From Synechococcus sp. CS-1328 (GTDB lineage: Bacteria > Cyanobacteriota > Cyanobacteriia > PCC-6307 > Cyanobiaceae), in NCBI RefSeq assembly GCF_025128095.1, contig NZ_JAHLYT010000030.1, positions 1-50,047 on the forward strand: 50,047 nt of DNA, in the 5' to 3' direction. Made by a program: the position numbers and the translations under genes. Below are positions 37,926 to 46,734 of the stretch, piece by piece; the first letter of the stretch is position 1, and each line of letters begins with the position of its first letter. The notes beneath the pieces were generated by a model, which did no database searches, was not told the DNA's origin, and was given only the letters and a program-made list of their open reading frames with translations.

Positions 37926-38052
37926 AGACCTGCACTGCCCGCCGGGCAGGACCCGCTTCCGCCGAACGCCGTCAGGCGCTGGGTGGTTTCGGGGCGGTTC
38001 CAGAACTGCGATGCCCGGCGGCCATGCACGCCGACGCCCGCAGCCTTGAGCC

Positions 38053-38526
38053 TTGCCCCATCCGCTGATTCCTGATCTGCTGCAGCTCGCCGCTCCGGTG
38101 GCCTCCACCCTGGCGCTCGACGTGCGTGAGGTGCGGCTGCACACCCACCGGATCCCCCTGACCCTGCAGGTGGTGGTGCAGCGAGCCGATGGCGCCGACA
38201 TCAACCTCGATGAGTGCGCCGGCCTGAGCGGACCGCTGGCCGAAGCGATTGAGACGTCCGGGCTGCTGACCGAGGCCTATGTTCTGGAGATCACCAGTCC
38301 CGGCATCGGCGAAGAGCTCCACGACGATCGGGATTTTCACAGCTTCCGTGGCTTTCCCGTGGAAGTCAGTTTCGATGACCCCAAAGGGCTTCGCACCAGC
38401 CTGGAGGGATTGCTGCTGGAACGCGACGCCACTGACGTGCGCCTCAACCAGCGGGGCCGCATCGTGCGCATCCCCCGCGACGCGGTGATTGGCGTCCGCC
38501 TGGTCACTCCTGACGGCAGCGCCTGA
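38053..38526 (+). CDS. rimP: Ribosome maturation factor RimP, 157 aa
   Basis: Needed for late 30S subunit assembly. The N-terminal domain has LTLQVVVQRADGADINLDEC, LSGPLAEAIE and YVLEITSPGIGE; the C-terminal SH3-like domain follows (FRGFPVEVSF to VRIPRDAVIGVRLV). Length is typical. The start is TTG at 38053 (MPHPLIPDLLQLAAPVA); no ATG is available upstream. It begins the conserved rimP-nusA-rnpM-infB cluster. The 127 bases before it hold GC-rich sequence with no clear promoter, tRNA or small RNA. Confidence 0.93.
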   Translation: MPHPLIPDLLQLAAPVASTLALDVREVRLHTHRIPLTLQVVVQRADGADINLDECAGLSGPLAEAIETSGLLTEAYVLEITSPGIGEELHDDRDFHSFRGFPVEVSFDDPKGLRTSLEGLLLERDATDVRLNQRGRIVRIPRDAVIGVRLVTPDGSA

Positions 38527-38587
38527 GCCCCCGCGCTTCCGGTTCGTCTCCCCCCCCCTTTTTTTTCCATCCACCACCGATTCGTCC

Positions 38588-40096
38588 ATGGCCCTCGTCC
38601 TGCTCCCCGGTCTGAACAACCTGATCGAGGACATCAGCGAAGAGAAGAAACTTGCCCCCCAGGTGGTGGAGGCCGCTCTGAGGGAGGCCCTGCTGAAGGG
38701 CTATGAGCGCTACCGGCGCACTCTGTATCTGGGCATCAGCGAAGATCCGTTCGAAGAGGACTACTTCAGCAATTTCGACGTCTCGCTCGACCTCGATGAA
38801 GAGGGCTACCGGGTGCTGGCCAGCAAGATCATCGTGGATGAGGTCGAGAGCGACGACCATCAGATTGCCTACGAAGAAGTCTGCCAGGTAGCCCCGGACG
38901 CCCAGGTGGGGGACACGGTGGTGCTGGATGTGACCCCTGAGAAGGACGACTTCGGCCGCATGGCCGCCGCCACCACCAAGCAGGTGCTGGCCCAGAAGCT
39001 GCGGGATCAGCAGCGTCGCATGATCCAGGAGGAGTTCGCCGATCTGGAGGATCCGGTGCTCACCGCCCGGGTGATCCGCTTCGAGCGCCAGAGCGTGATC
39101 ATGGCCGTGAGCAGCGGCCTGGGCAGGCCCGAAGTGGAGGCGGAACTGCCGCGCCGTGACCAGCTGCCCAACGACAACTACCGCGCCAACGCCACCTTCA
39201 AGGTGTTTCTCAAGGAGGTGAGCGAGGTGCCTCGCCGTGGCCCGCAGCTGTTCGTGAGCCGCTCCAACGCCGGCCTGGTGGTGTATCTCTTCGAGAACGA
39301 AGTGCCTGAGATCCAGGAAGGATCGGTACGGATCGTGGCCGTGGCCCGCGAGGCCAACCCCCCCTCCCGATCGGTCGGCCCCCGCACCAAGGTGGCGGTC
39401 GACAGCGTCGAACGCGAAGTGGATCCGGTCGGAGCCTGCATCGGAGCCCGCGGCTCCCGCATTCAGCAGGTGGTCAACGAACTGCGCGGCGAGAAGATCG
39501 ACGTGATCCGCTGGTCTCCCGATCCGGGTCAGTACCTCGCCAACTCCCTCAGCCCGGCCCGGGTAGACATGGTGCGGCTGGTGGATCCCGATGGACGCCA
39601 CGCCCATGTGCTGGTGCCCCCCGACCAGCTCAGCCTGGCCATCGGCCGCGAAGGGCAGAATGTGCGCCTGGCCGCCCGACTGACCGGCTGGAAGATCGAT
39701 ATCAAGAACGCCGCCGAATACGACCAGGCCAGCGAAGACGAGAAGGTGGCCGAACTGATCGCCCTGCGCCAGGAAGAGGAGGCGCTGCAATCGGAGGCGG
39801 AGGCTCGCCTGGCCGCTGAGCAGGCCGCCCGCGCCGAGGAAGACGCCCGCCTGCGCGAGCTCTATCCCCTGCCCGAGGACGAGGAGATGCTGGGGGGTGA
39901 CTACAACAGCGAAGCAGAGCTGGCTCAAGCTGAGTTGGCTGATGCGGAGCCGGACGAAGTGGAGCCTGAAGAAGCCGATGTCCCAACTGAGGCGACTGCC
40001 ACAGACACCCCTGAAGCTGCGGCTGATCACGCCAGCGACACGGAATCCCAGGGCGCCCCTGAACCCGCCGCAGACGCCGAGGATGGAACCCGGTGA
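38588..40096 (+). CDS. nusA: Transcription elongation/termination factor NusA, 502 aa
   Basis: Binds RNA polymerase and nascent RNA to control pausing, termination and antitermination. The N-terminal domain (MALVLLPGLNNLIEDISEEK) is followed by an S1 domain (around VLTARVIRFERQSVIMAV) and two KH domains (VDPVGACIGARGSRIQQVVN and LAIGREGQNVRLAARLTGWK). Instead of the proteobacterial AR repeats, the C-terminal 110 residues are a Glu/Ala-rich acidic tail. The ATG at 38588 is the family start; the open frame continues upstream through the end of rimP. The stop overlaps the rnpM ATG (TGATG). Confidence 0.96.
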   Translation: MALVLLPGLNNLIEDISEEKKLAPQVVEAALREALLKGYERYRRTLYLGISEDPFEEDYFSNFDVSLDLDEEGYRVLASKIIVDEVESDDHQIAYEEVCQVAPDAQVGDTVVLDVTPEKDDFGRMAAATTKQVLAQKLRDQQRRMIQEEFADLEDPVLTARVIRFERQSVIMAVSSGLGRPEVEAELPRRDQLPNDNYRANATFKVFLKEVSEVPRRGPQLFVSRSNAGLVVYLFENEVPEIQEGSVRIVAVAREANPPSRSVGPRTKVAVDSVEREVDPVGACIGARGSRIQQVVNELRGEKIDVIRWSPDPGQYLANSLSPARVDMVRLVDPDGRHAHVLVPPDQLSLAIGREGQNVRLAARLTGWKIDIKNAAEYDQASEDEKVAELIALRQEEEALQSEAEARLAAEQAARAEEDARLRELYPLPEDEEMLGGDYNSEAELAQAELADAEPDEVEPEEADVPTEATATDTPEAAADHASDTESQGAPEPAADAEDGTR

Positions 40097-40371
40097 TGGC
40101 GCGACCCGTTCTGCGCCGCTGCGTCGCCTGCGGAGAGCTGTTCAACCGTGAACAGCTCTGGCGGGTGATCCGGCTGGCGCAGGGCGGTATCGGACTGGAC
40201 AGGGGAATGGGCCGCTCGGCCTACCTCTGCCCCAGCCGCAGTTGCCTGGACGAGGCGAAACGGCGCAAGCGGCTCCAACGGGCCCTGCGCACCCAGGTTG
40301 CGGATTCCATCATCGCCACGCTTGACCAGCGTCTGCGCGACGACGACGCGACCACCTCTGAGGCAAGATGA
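40096..40371 (+). CDS. rnpM: RnpM/YlxR (DUF448) RNA-binding protein, 91 aa
   Basis: RRCVACGELFNREQLWRVIR, followed by GRMGRSAYLCP-like GMGRSAYLCPSRSCLDEAKR, is the YlxR pattern with its CxxC and C-x5-C pairs. Bacterial homologues bind RNA and act on RNase P; the old name is ylxR. It sits between nusA and infB, its universal place. The ATG at 40096 overlaps the nusA stop; a GTG one codon upstream is possible. Confidence 0.92.
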   Translation: MARPVLRRCVACGELFNREQLWRVIRLAQGGIGLDRGMGRSAYLCPSRSCLDEAKRRKRLQRALRTQVADSIIATLDQRLRDDDATTSEAR

Positions 40372-40454
40372 ACCGTGGCTGCAGCATGGATGCGGCCCGG
40401 TGGCACCCGTTGTCCCGACTGGCGGCCGGATGGCCCCGACCCTTGGAGACCTGA

Positions 40455-43400
40455 ATGACCAGCAGCGGCAAAGTCAGAATTTATGAGCTGTCCCGGGACC
40501 TGGGCCTGGAGAACAAGGACGTGCTCGACGCCGCCGAAAAACTGTCCATCGCCGTGAAGAGCCACAGCAGCTCGATCAGCGACGACGAGGCCATCCGCAT
40601 CCGGACCCTGATCAAGGGCAACGGATCCGGAGCGACCCCAGCTGCCCCGGCAGCGCCCGCCAAGGCCATTCTTTCCGTGAAGAAAGCCGCAGCCGACACC
40701 CAACCCCAGCCCCCCGCCGTGGCTCCCAGCAAGCCCGCTGCCCCCGCCCGTCCGGTGGCCGCCGCCCCTCCCAGCCCGACCCAGCCCGCTGCCCCCCCCG
40801 CCCGGCCGGCAGCGCCGAAATCGGCAGCGGCGCCCCAGCCAGCCGCCCCCAGTCGGCCGGCAGCGTCTACCGCTGCGCCCAACCGCCCGGCGCCGGCCAA
40901 ACCCAGTCGGCCAGCCGCACCTCCGACCGTCATCGCCACCAAGCCGGCCAGCCCCAGCCGGCCTGAATTGGCGCCCCCTGCTCCGGCAGCCAAACCGGCC
41001 ACGCCTGAGAAACCGGCCGCCAAGCCTGCTGCTGTTGCCGCCAAGCCTGCTGCAGTGGTTGCCAAGCCAGCTCAGGTAGCGGCCAAACCTGCTGCCATGC
41101 CGGCCAAGCCGCCGGCACCTCTCCGTCCTGCCGCCGTCATCAAGCCCCCGGCACCGGCTAAACCTGCTGCCAGCCCGCCACCCCGGAAACCCGAGGCGCC
41201 AGCAGCGGCCAGCCCCGGGGCCAACGCCCGCCCCACATCGCCGCGGCCCGCGATGCCGCAGCGTCCCGGCCAAGCCCAACGCGCCACGGGCGGCCAGCCG
41301 GCACGGCCAGCCGGAAAACCCCAGCTCGTGGGTCGGCCCCAGAGCCAGAGCGGCCAGCCCACCCCAACCCCTGCTCCCGCCGCTGCTGGCGGCCGTCCGG
41401 CAGCACCGCCGGTGAGCCGTCCCACAGCCACGGGGCCACGGCCCGGGGCACCGCAGCGGCCTGCGGCCCCCGCTCCGGTGCGGCCCGGCCAGGCCGGTAC
41501 CCGCGGTGCCGGCAATCGCAGCGGCACCTCCCCGCTCGAGCTGGTGGGCAAGCCCATCCGCCGTGATGCCGCCGGCCCCGGTGCGACCGGCGTGACCCGC
41601 CCAGGCATGCCGGCCGGCATGCGCAAGCCGATGGCTCCCGGCGAGCTGATGCAGCTGCAGAAGCCCAATGCCCGGCCGATCGCGGCAGCGCCGCGCCGGC
41701 CTGAGCGTGGCGAAGCGGCGGCAGGCACCGGCACCGATCCGGCCCGTCCCACCGCCACCCCGCCGAACGCGCCCCGCCGGCCGGCCTTCCGGCCCGGCAT
41801 GCCGGCCGGAACCAACCGGCCCCGCCGCCCCGACTGGGACGACAGCGCCAAACTAGAGGCGCTGCGCAGCCGCTCGCCGCAGAAACAGCGGCAGAAGGTC
41901 CACATCATCGGCGACAACGATGATGCGCTCACCGCCGAGACCGGCGGCTTCGCTGGCGAACAGGAAGCTCTGGTTCTGCAGGCCAGCCTGGCTCGCCCGG
42001 CCAAGCCACGCAGCGCCGTCGCCGCCGCACCCAAGCCCACCGTGGCGGTGCGCAAGCGCAAGAAGGAGACCACCCGCCAGCGCCAGCGCCGCCGTGCCAT
42101 GGAGCTCCGGGCTGCTCGCGAGGCCAAGGCTCAGCGCCCCGAGATGCTGATCGTGCCGGAGGGCAACCTCACGGTGCAGGAACTGGCCGACCGACTCGGT
42201 GTCGAGAGCTCCGAGATCATCAAGAGCCTGTTCTTCAAGGGGATCAGTGCCACCGTCACCCAGACGCTGGATCTCTCCACGATCGAAACGGTGGCCGAGG
42301 AATTCGGCGTGCCGGTGCTTGAAGACGACGTCGAGGCCGCCGCCAAGAAGACGGTGGAGATGATCGAGGCCAGCGATCTGGCCCACCTGATCCGCCGCCC
42401 TCCCGTGGTGACGGTGATGGGCCACGTCGACCATGGCAAGACCAGCCTGCTGGACGCGATCCGCAAGACCCGCGTGGCAGCCGGCGAAGCCGGTGGCATT
42501 ACCCAGCACATCGGTGCTTACCAGGTGGAGATCCCCCACGCCGGCGAGCACCGCCGCATCACCTTCCTGGACACCCCAGGTCACGAGGCCTTCACCGCCA
42601 TGCGTGCCCGTGGAACCAAGGTGACCGACGTGGCTGTGCTGGTGGTGGCCGCCGATGACGGTGTCCGTCCCCAGACCCTGGAGGCGATCAGCCATGCCCG
42701 AGCAGCCGAAGTGCCGATCGTGGTGGCGATCAACAAGATCGACAAGGAGGGCGCGTCGCCCGAGCGGGTCAAGCAGGAACTGTCCGGCCAGGATCTCGTG
42801 GCGGAAGACTGGGGTGGCAACACCGTGATGGTGCCGGTGAGCGCCATCAAGGGTGAAAACATCGACAAGTTGCTGGAGATGATCCTGCTGGTGACGGAGG
42901 TGGAAGACCTCCAGGCCAACCCGGATCGGATGGCCCGCGGCACCGTGATCGAGGCCCACCTCGACAAGGCCAAGGGACCGGTGGCCACCCTGCTGATCCA
43001 GAACGGCACCCTGCGGGCCGGCGATGTACTGGCAGCCGGCCCTGTGCTCGGCAAGGTGCGCGCCATGGTCGACGACACCGGCAAGCGGGTGAAGGAAGCG
43101 GGCCCCTCCTGCGCAGTGGAGGCTCTGGGCTTCAGCGAAGTGCCCACCGCCGGCGACGAATTCGAGGTCTACCCCGATGAGAAGACCGCCCGCAGTGTGG
43201 TGGGCGATCGGGCGAATGAGGCCCGGGCGACCCGCCTGGCCCAGCAGATGGCCTCCCGCCGGGTCTCCCTGGCCTCGATGTCCGGCCAGGTCAGCGAGGG
43301 CGAACTCAAGGAGCTCAATCTGATCCTCAAGGCCGACGTGCAGGGCAGTGTGGAGGCGATCCTCGGATCGCTCGAGCAACTGCCGAAGAACGAGGTCCAG

Positions 43401-43922
43401 GTGCGGGTGCTGCTTTCGGCACCGGGCGAGATCACCGAAACGGATGTGGACCTGGCGGCCGCCTCCGGCGCCGTGATCGTGGGCTTCAACACCTCGATGG
43501 CCTCCGGCGCCAAGCGCGCCGCCGATGCCACCGGGGTCGATGTGCGCGACTACGAGGTGATCTACAAACTGCTCGAAGACATCCAGATGGCCATGGAAGG
43601 CCTGCTGGAGCCGGAGCTGGTCGAGGAATCCCTCGGCGAAGCCGAAGTGCGCGCCGTGTTCACGATCGGCAAGAGCGCCGTGGCCGGCTGTTATGTCACC
43701 AACGGCAAGCTGCAGCGCAACTGCAAGGTGCGCGTCCACCGCGGCAAGGACAAGGTGTACGAGGGCGATCTCGACTCCCTGCGCCGCAACAAGGACGATG
43801 TCAAGGAGGTGGCCACCGGCTTCGAGTGCGGCATCGGCTGTGATCGCTTCAACGCCTGGCAGGAAGGCGACCGGGTCGAGGCCTACAAGTTCGTCACCCA
43901 GCGCCGGACTCTCAGCACCTGA
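40455..43922 (+). CDS. infB: Translation initiation factor IF-2, 1155 aa
   Basis: GTPase that brings initiator fMet-tRNA to the 30S subunit. [20 protein letters not shown] is the N-terminal IF2_N fold. Residues of about 50-460 are a long Ala/Pro/Arg-rich, repetitive linker with many KPAA and RPAAP units, unusually long. The G domain then carries G1 [15 protein letters not shown]3 [17 protein letters not shown] and G4 [29 protein letters not shown] and the closing [14 protein letters not shown] belong to the C-terminal fMet-binding domains. Start ATG at 40455, 83 bases after rnpM. Confidence 0.97.
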   Translation: MTSSGKVRIYELSRDLGLENKDVLDAAEKLSIAVKSHSSSISDDEAIRIRTLIKGNGSGATPAAPAAPAKAILSVKKAAADTQPQPPAVAPSKPAAPARPVAAAPPSPTQPAAPPARPAAPKSAAAPQPAAPSRPAASTAAPNRPAPAKPSRPAAPPTVIATKPASPSRPELAPPAPAAKPATPEKPAAKPAAVAAKPAAVVAKPAQVAAKPAAMPAKPPAPLRPAAVIKPPAPAKPAASPPPRKPEAPAAASPGANARPTSPRPAMPQRPGQAQRATGGQPARPAGKPQLVGRPQSQSGQPTPTPAPAAAGGRPAAPPVSRPTATGPRPGAPQRPAAPAPVRPGQAGTRGAGNRSGTSPLELVGKPIRRDAAGPGATGVTRPGMPAGMRKPMAPGELMQLQKPNARPIAAAPRRPERGEAAAGTGTDPARPTATPPNAPRRPAFRPGMPAGTNRPRRPDWDDSAKLEALRSRSPQKQRQKVHIIGDNDDALTAETGGFAGEQEALVLQASLARPAKPRSAVAAAPKPTVAVRKRKKETTRQRQRRRAMELRAAREAKAQRPEMLIVPEGNLTVQELADRLGVESSEIIKSLFFKGISATVTQTLDLSTIETVAEEFGVPVLEDDVEAAAKKTVEMIEASDLAHLIRRPPVVTVMGHVDHGKTSLLDAIRKTRVAAGEAGGITQHIGAYQVEIPHAGEHRRITFLDTPGHEAFTAMRARGTKVTDVAVLVVAADDGVRPQTLEAISHARAAEVPIVVAINKIDKEGASPERVKQELSGQDLVAEDWGGNTVMVPVSAIKGENIDKLLEMILLVTEVEDLQANPDRMARGTVIEAHLDKAKGPVATLLIQNGTLRAGDVLAAGPVLGKVRAMVDDTGKRVKEAGPSCAVEALGFSEVPTAGDEFEVYPDEKTARSVVGDRANEARATRLAQQMASRRVSLASMSGQVSEGELKELNLILKADVQGSVEAILGSLEQLPKNEVQVRVLLSAPGEITETDVDLAAASGAVIVGFNTSMASGAKRAADATGVDVRDYEVIYKLLEDIQMAMEGLLEPELVEESLGEAEVRAVFTIGKSAVAGCYVTNGKLQRNCKVRVHRGKDKVYEGDLDSLRRNKDDVKEVATGFECGIGCDRFNAWQEGDRVEAYKFVTQRRTLST

Positions 43923-43927
43923 TCGTC

Positions 43928-44767
43928 GTGAATCCCCGCAGCGAACCGCTGCTGTGGCTGCAGCTCCTCGGCATCACCGCCCTTCCCCTGGAAGCGCTGG
44001 TGGTGCTGTTGCTGCTCGGGGGCAGTGATCCAGGCCCATGGCCTGGCCTGGAACGGCTGCTCACCTGGGCCATCGGCGTACTGGTGCCGGCGGTACTGTT
44101 CTGGCGCCGGCCTCCGGACCCTTTCTCCCTGCTGCTTGTGCAGGCCCCACTGCGGGCCCGTCGGGATCAGCAGCGGCGGCTCAGCCGCCTGCAGGAGGCC
44201 CCGCTGCTGCGGGGGGGGCTGATCGCTGGCGCCGTTGCGGGGCTGCCCCTGCTCTGGTGGCTGGATGGTCACGCTGCCCTGGTGGCTGGACCACTGGCGT
44301 TGCTGGATGGTGATCAGCGGCTGCAGGCCCTGCTGCTGACGATGCCGGTGCTGACCCTGATGCTGTGGCAGTGGCAGCAGCTGATTCAGAGCGCCTGGTT
44401 GCTCAGCCGCAGCCCAGCCGCGATCGCGGCTGCAGCACCCTTCAGCCAGGTGGAACTGGAGGACAGGCGGCTCTGCCTCGGTCTCCCCCTGTTGTTGCTT
44501 CCGGATCTGGCCATTTCCTTGCCTGTCGCTGCGACAGCTCCAGAGGCGGCGGCAAGGGAGCCTCTCGTTGCCGAAGCCAGCGAGACAGCTCTACCTGATG
44601 CGATCAACGCAGACATCACACCAGATCCAGCCGCCGCCGCCCTGGAATCAGGGCCAGAACAGGCCGCCAACCACCAGACCGACGATTCAGCTCTCCTTGG
44701 TGCGATCGAACCAGAGGAGCGCGGCAAAGATCACGAAGGCTCCGATCTGGATCAACAGATCGGCTGA
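43928..44767 (+). CDS. Low-complexity-tail membrane protein, 279 aa
   Basis: Residues 7-30, 40-58, 90-112 and 130-150 are hydrophobic helices (LLWLQLLGITALPLEALVVL, LLTWAIGVLVPAVLFW and so on), with an Arg-rich loop (RARRDQQRRLSRLQEAP). From about residue 195 the chain becomes a Glu/Ala/Asp low-complexity tail. The tail is encoded in DNA that overlaps the 3' end of the convergent DUF3493 gene by 81 bases. I recall this as the hallmark of a cyanobacterial family called low-complexity tail (or colliding TM) membrane protein. Function unknown. Start GTG at 43928, 5 bases after infB. Confidence 0.78.
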   Translation: MNPRSEPLLWLQLLGITALPLEALVVLLLLGGSDPGPWPGLERLLTWAIGVLVPAVLFWRRPPDPFSLLLVQAPLRARRDQQRRLSRLQEAPLLRGGLIAGAVAGLPLLWWLDGHAALVAGPLALLDGDQRLQALLLTMPVLTLMLWQWQQLIQSAWLLSRSPAAIAAAAPFSQVELEDRRLCLGLPLLLLPDLAISLPVAATAPEAAAREPLVAEASETALPDAINADITPDPAAAALESGPEQAANHQTDDSALLGAIEPEERGKDHEGSDLDQQIG

Positions 44768-44953
44768 GGCCACCCCCTCGCCACTGGCGCCCCTCAGAGC
44801 CATCGTGGCCAGGCCCAGACTGGCCGAAGCCAGCAGTGCGAACCACAAGGCCCGGCGCAGCCCTCGCCAGGGAGTGCGGAGCTCGGTGAGCAGCCGTTGG
44901 CGCAGGGCGGGATCGAGATCGCGCGACCGGGAGTCGTCCTGCCTGGATCCCAT
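44687..44953 (-). CDS. DUF3493 membrane protein (LPA1/Rep27-like), 88 aa
   Basis: The pattern RQRLLTELRTPWRGLRRALW followed by FALLASASLGLATM matches DUF3493, a family related to the region of plant LPA1 and algal REP27, which help assemble photosystem II. Two membrane helices are seen (residues about 37-52 and 66-80). The ATG at 44953 is preferred over upstream GTG codons. Its 3' 81 bases overlap the tail of the convergent membrane protein gene. A role in photosystem II assembly is inference from the family. Confidence 0.78.
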   Translation of the reverse strand: MGSRQDDSRSRDLDPALRQRLLTELRTPWRGLRRALWFALLASASLGLATMALRGASGEGVASADLLIQIGAFVIFAALLWFDRTKES

Positions 44954-44990
44954 GAGACGCACCACCAGGGGACAACGTGAAGGCGAATGC

Positions 44991-44996
44991 TAGTTT
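44991..44996 (+). promoter_or_regulatory. -10 box of tRNA-Thr
   Basis: TAGTTT, preceded by TGC as an extended -10 element (TGCTAGTTT), lies 9 bases before the mature tRNA 5' end. No consensus -35 is clear. Confidence 0.4.
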
Positions 44997-45005
44997 CAGG
45001 GGGTT

Positions 45006-45077
<72 letters not shown>

Positions 45078-45468
45078 TTTCCACTTCGCTGTTTCACACT
45101 TTTCCAGTTCTGCACCTACCACCACCCAGCCAACCATCTCTGGCATCCTCAACAGCTGCGTGCTTCTGGACTCTGATCAATAGCAGCGACCCTGCCTGCA
45201 GACACGCTGACGTTGCGGGGAAACTCTTTCAGCAGAACCGCTTAGAAGCAGCAAGCACTGCCTTGAAGCGGCAAGCACAGCCTTGAAGCGGCAACGCCTT
45301 GGAGCCGTGCCGCCATGGATCTGTACGGCCATGGCGCAGAGCTGGCTTGAAGGAGCAGGAGCCTGGAGCAGAGCCCGCTGAAGCCGACCCTGCAGGCAGG
45401 CCACCCTGCCGGCAGCCACAGCTGTTGACGGCCGCAAAAGTCTGAGGCCCCAGAAGCAGGGATCTCGC
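45078..45468. other. Gene-free spacer between tRNA-Thr and the FIST gene
   Basis: About 390 bases without a supportable gene. Several minus-strand frames are open at the same time over 45177-45535, which is the mark of non-coding GC-rich sequence. It contains the 20-base repeat block described separately. No terminator follows the tRNA. Confidence 0.6.
45247..45302. repeat. Degenerate 20-base tandem repeats
   Basis: GCAGCAAGCACTGCCTTGAA, then GCGGCAAGCACAGCCTTGAA, then a shortened GCGGCAACGCCTTGGAGCC. The second copy differs from the first at two positions. They lie in a non-coding spacer. Confidence 0.85.
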
Positions 45469-45474
45469 TACTGT
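45469..45474 (+). promoter_or_regulatory. -10-like TACTGT before the FIST gene
   Basis: TACTGT lies 2 bases before the ATG at 45477. If used, it would favour the downstream ATG at 45510 as the translation start, with a leader of about 29 bases. Confidence 0.25.
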
Positions 45475-45476
45475 CG

Positions 45477-46712
45477 ATGGCAAGACGTTCCCTGCCCACT
45501 GGCAGCACCATGCTCGAGTTCCGTTCCGGCACCATCCGCGCCGTGAATGCCGAGCGGGCGATTCTCGAGGCCCTCGAGCAGGCCTACGGCACCGACCAGC
45601 CTGAATGTTCCCTGCTGCTGATCAATGCGGTGGTGGGGCACGACCTGCTGGCGCTCAGTGCCGTGGCTGCCCGTCAGTGTCCGCAGGCACGCATCCTGGC
45701 CGCCTCCTGCGCCGGGGTGGTGGGCCGCGAGGGGCCCGGGGAATCCATGCACGACATTGCCGTGATGGGGATCACGGGTGAGGGCTGCAGCGTCGCCCAG
45801 GTCGATGGACTGCTGGGGCCGACCTCCTTCGAGAAGGGCGCTGAACTGGCCCGGGGGCTGCAGGAGGCCGCGCCGCAGCCGGTGCGCATGCTCTACCTGC
45901 TTGCCTCCGGCATCGACATCGCCAACGACCGCCTGATCGCCGGGATTGAATCGGTGCTTGGACCGGAGGTGGTGATCTTCGGTGCCACCTCGTCCGATCA
46001 GATGCAGGGGGTCAGCACCCATCAAGCGATCGACGGGGTGCTGTACCAGCACGCCGCCTTCGCGGTGGGAATCTGGGACCCGAGCCTGGCGGTGATCACT
46101 CAGGCCAGCCATGGCTTCGTGGCGGTGGGAGAGCCGCTATGGGTGAGCGAAGCCCGGGGCAACAGGATCGTGCGGATCAATGGGCAGCCGGCCTGGAGCG
46201 CCTACCTCGAACGGCTCGGCCTGCCGGCCGATGCCAGCGAAGCGGACACCATTCCGATCGGGGCCCTGGCCGAGCTGCTGCCGGCGGAGCTGACCGCGGA
46301 CTACGGCAATGACCACATCCTGCGGGTCGTGACCCATCACACCGCCGCCGGTGAGATCATCTATGCCACTGAGTGCGCCGCAGGCACGTCCCTCCGGCTT
46401 ACGGTGCGGGATGAAGAAAGGATCTTCGCGGACATGGACCGCATGCTGGCCGCCATGACCGCCGCCGCTCCCCCAGGTCCCCCGGTGGCGGTGTTCCACG
46501 CTGATTGCCTGGCACGCGGCCGCCGCCTGTTCAACCGCGTCATCAAGGAGGAGCTGGTCCACCGCATGCAGCAACCCTTTCTTGACCAGGGCCAGGTTCC
46601 CCCCTGGTTCGGCATGTACGGCTTCGGCGAGTACGCCCAGCTGGGTGGATCGAACGCCTATCACAACTACACCACGGCACTGGCGGCTCTGTACCGCGTC
46701 GATCCGGCATGA
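45477..46712 (+). CDS. FIST-domain sensory protein, 411 aa
   Basis: The N-terminal half is a FIST_N domain (CSLLLINAVVGHDLLALSAV, then ILAASCAGVVGREGPGES and FGATSSDQMQGVSTHQAIDG), and the C-terminal half a FIST_C domain (DYGNDHILRVVTHHTAAGEI, VFHADCLARGRRLF and PPWFGMYGFGEYAQLGG). FIST proteins are sensory modules thought to bind small ligands such as amino acids and are often placed beside signalling enzymes. No transmembrane segment is visible. The ATG at 45477 or the one at 45510 (MLEFRSGTIRAVN) may be used. The stop is 22 bases before the GGDEF-EAL gene, so the two probably form a sensor/output pair. Confidence 0.88.
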   Translation: MARRSLPTGSTMLEFRSGTIRAVNAERAILEALEQAYGTDQPECSLLLINAVVGHDLLALSAVAARQCPQARILAASCAGVVGREGPGESMHDIAVMGITGEGCSVAQVDGLLGPTSFEKGAELARGLQEAAPQPVRMLYLLASGIDIANDRLIAGIESVLGPEVVIFGATSSDQMQGVSTHQAIDGVLYQHAAFAVGIWDPSLAVITQASHGFVAVGEPLWVSEARGNRIVRINGQPAWSAYLERLGLPADASEADTIPIGALAELLPAELTADYGNDHILRVVTHHTAAGEIIYATECAAGTSLRLTVRDEERIFADMDRMLAAMTAAAPPGPPVAVFHADCLARGRRLFNRVIKEELVHRMQQPFLDQGQVPPWFGMYGFGEYAQLGGSNAYHNYTTALAALYRVDPA

Positions 46713-46734
46713 CTGGCCGCAGCAGGGCCCACGG

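Noticed and set aside
41853..43739. 628-residue minus-strand open frame opposite infB
   Set aside because: Antisense shadow of the IF-2 G domain with no motif of its own.
45177..45535. Overlapping minus-strand frames in the spacer before the FIST gene
   Set aside because: Three frames are open at once, all Ala/Leu/Arg-rich without a start signal or domain; this is non-coding repeat-rich sequence.
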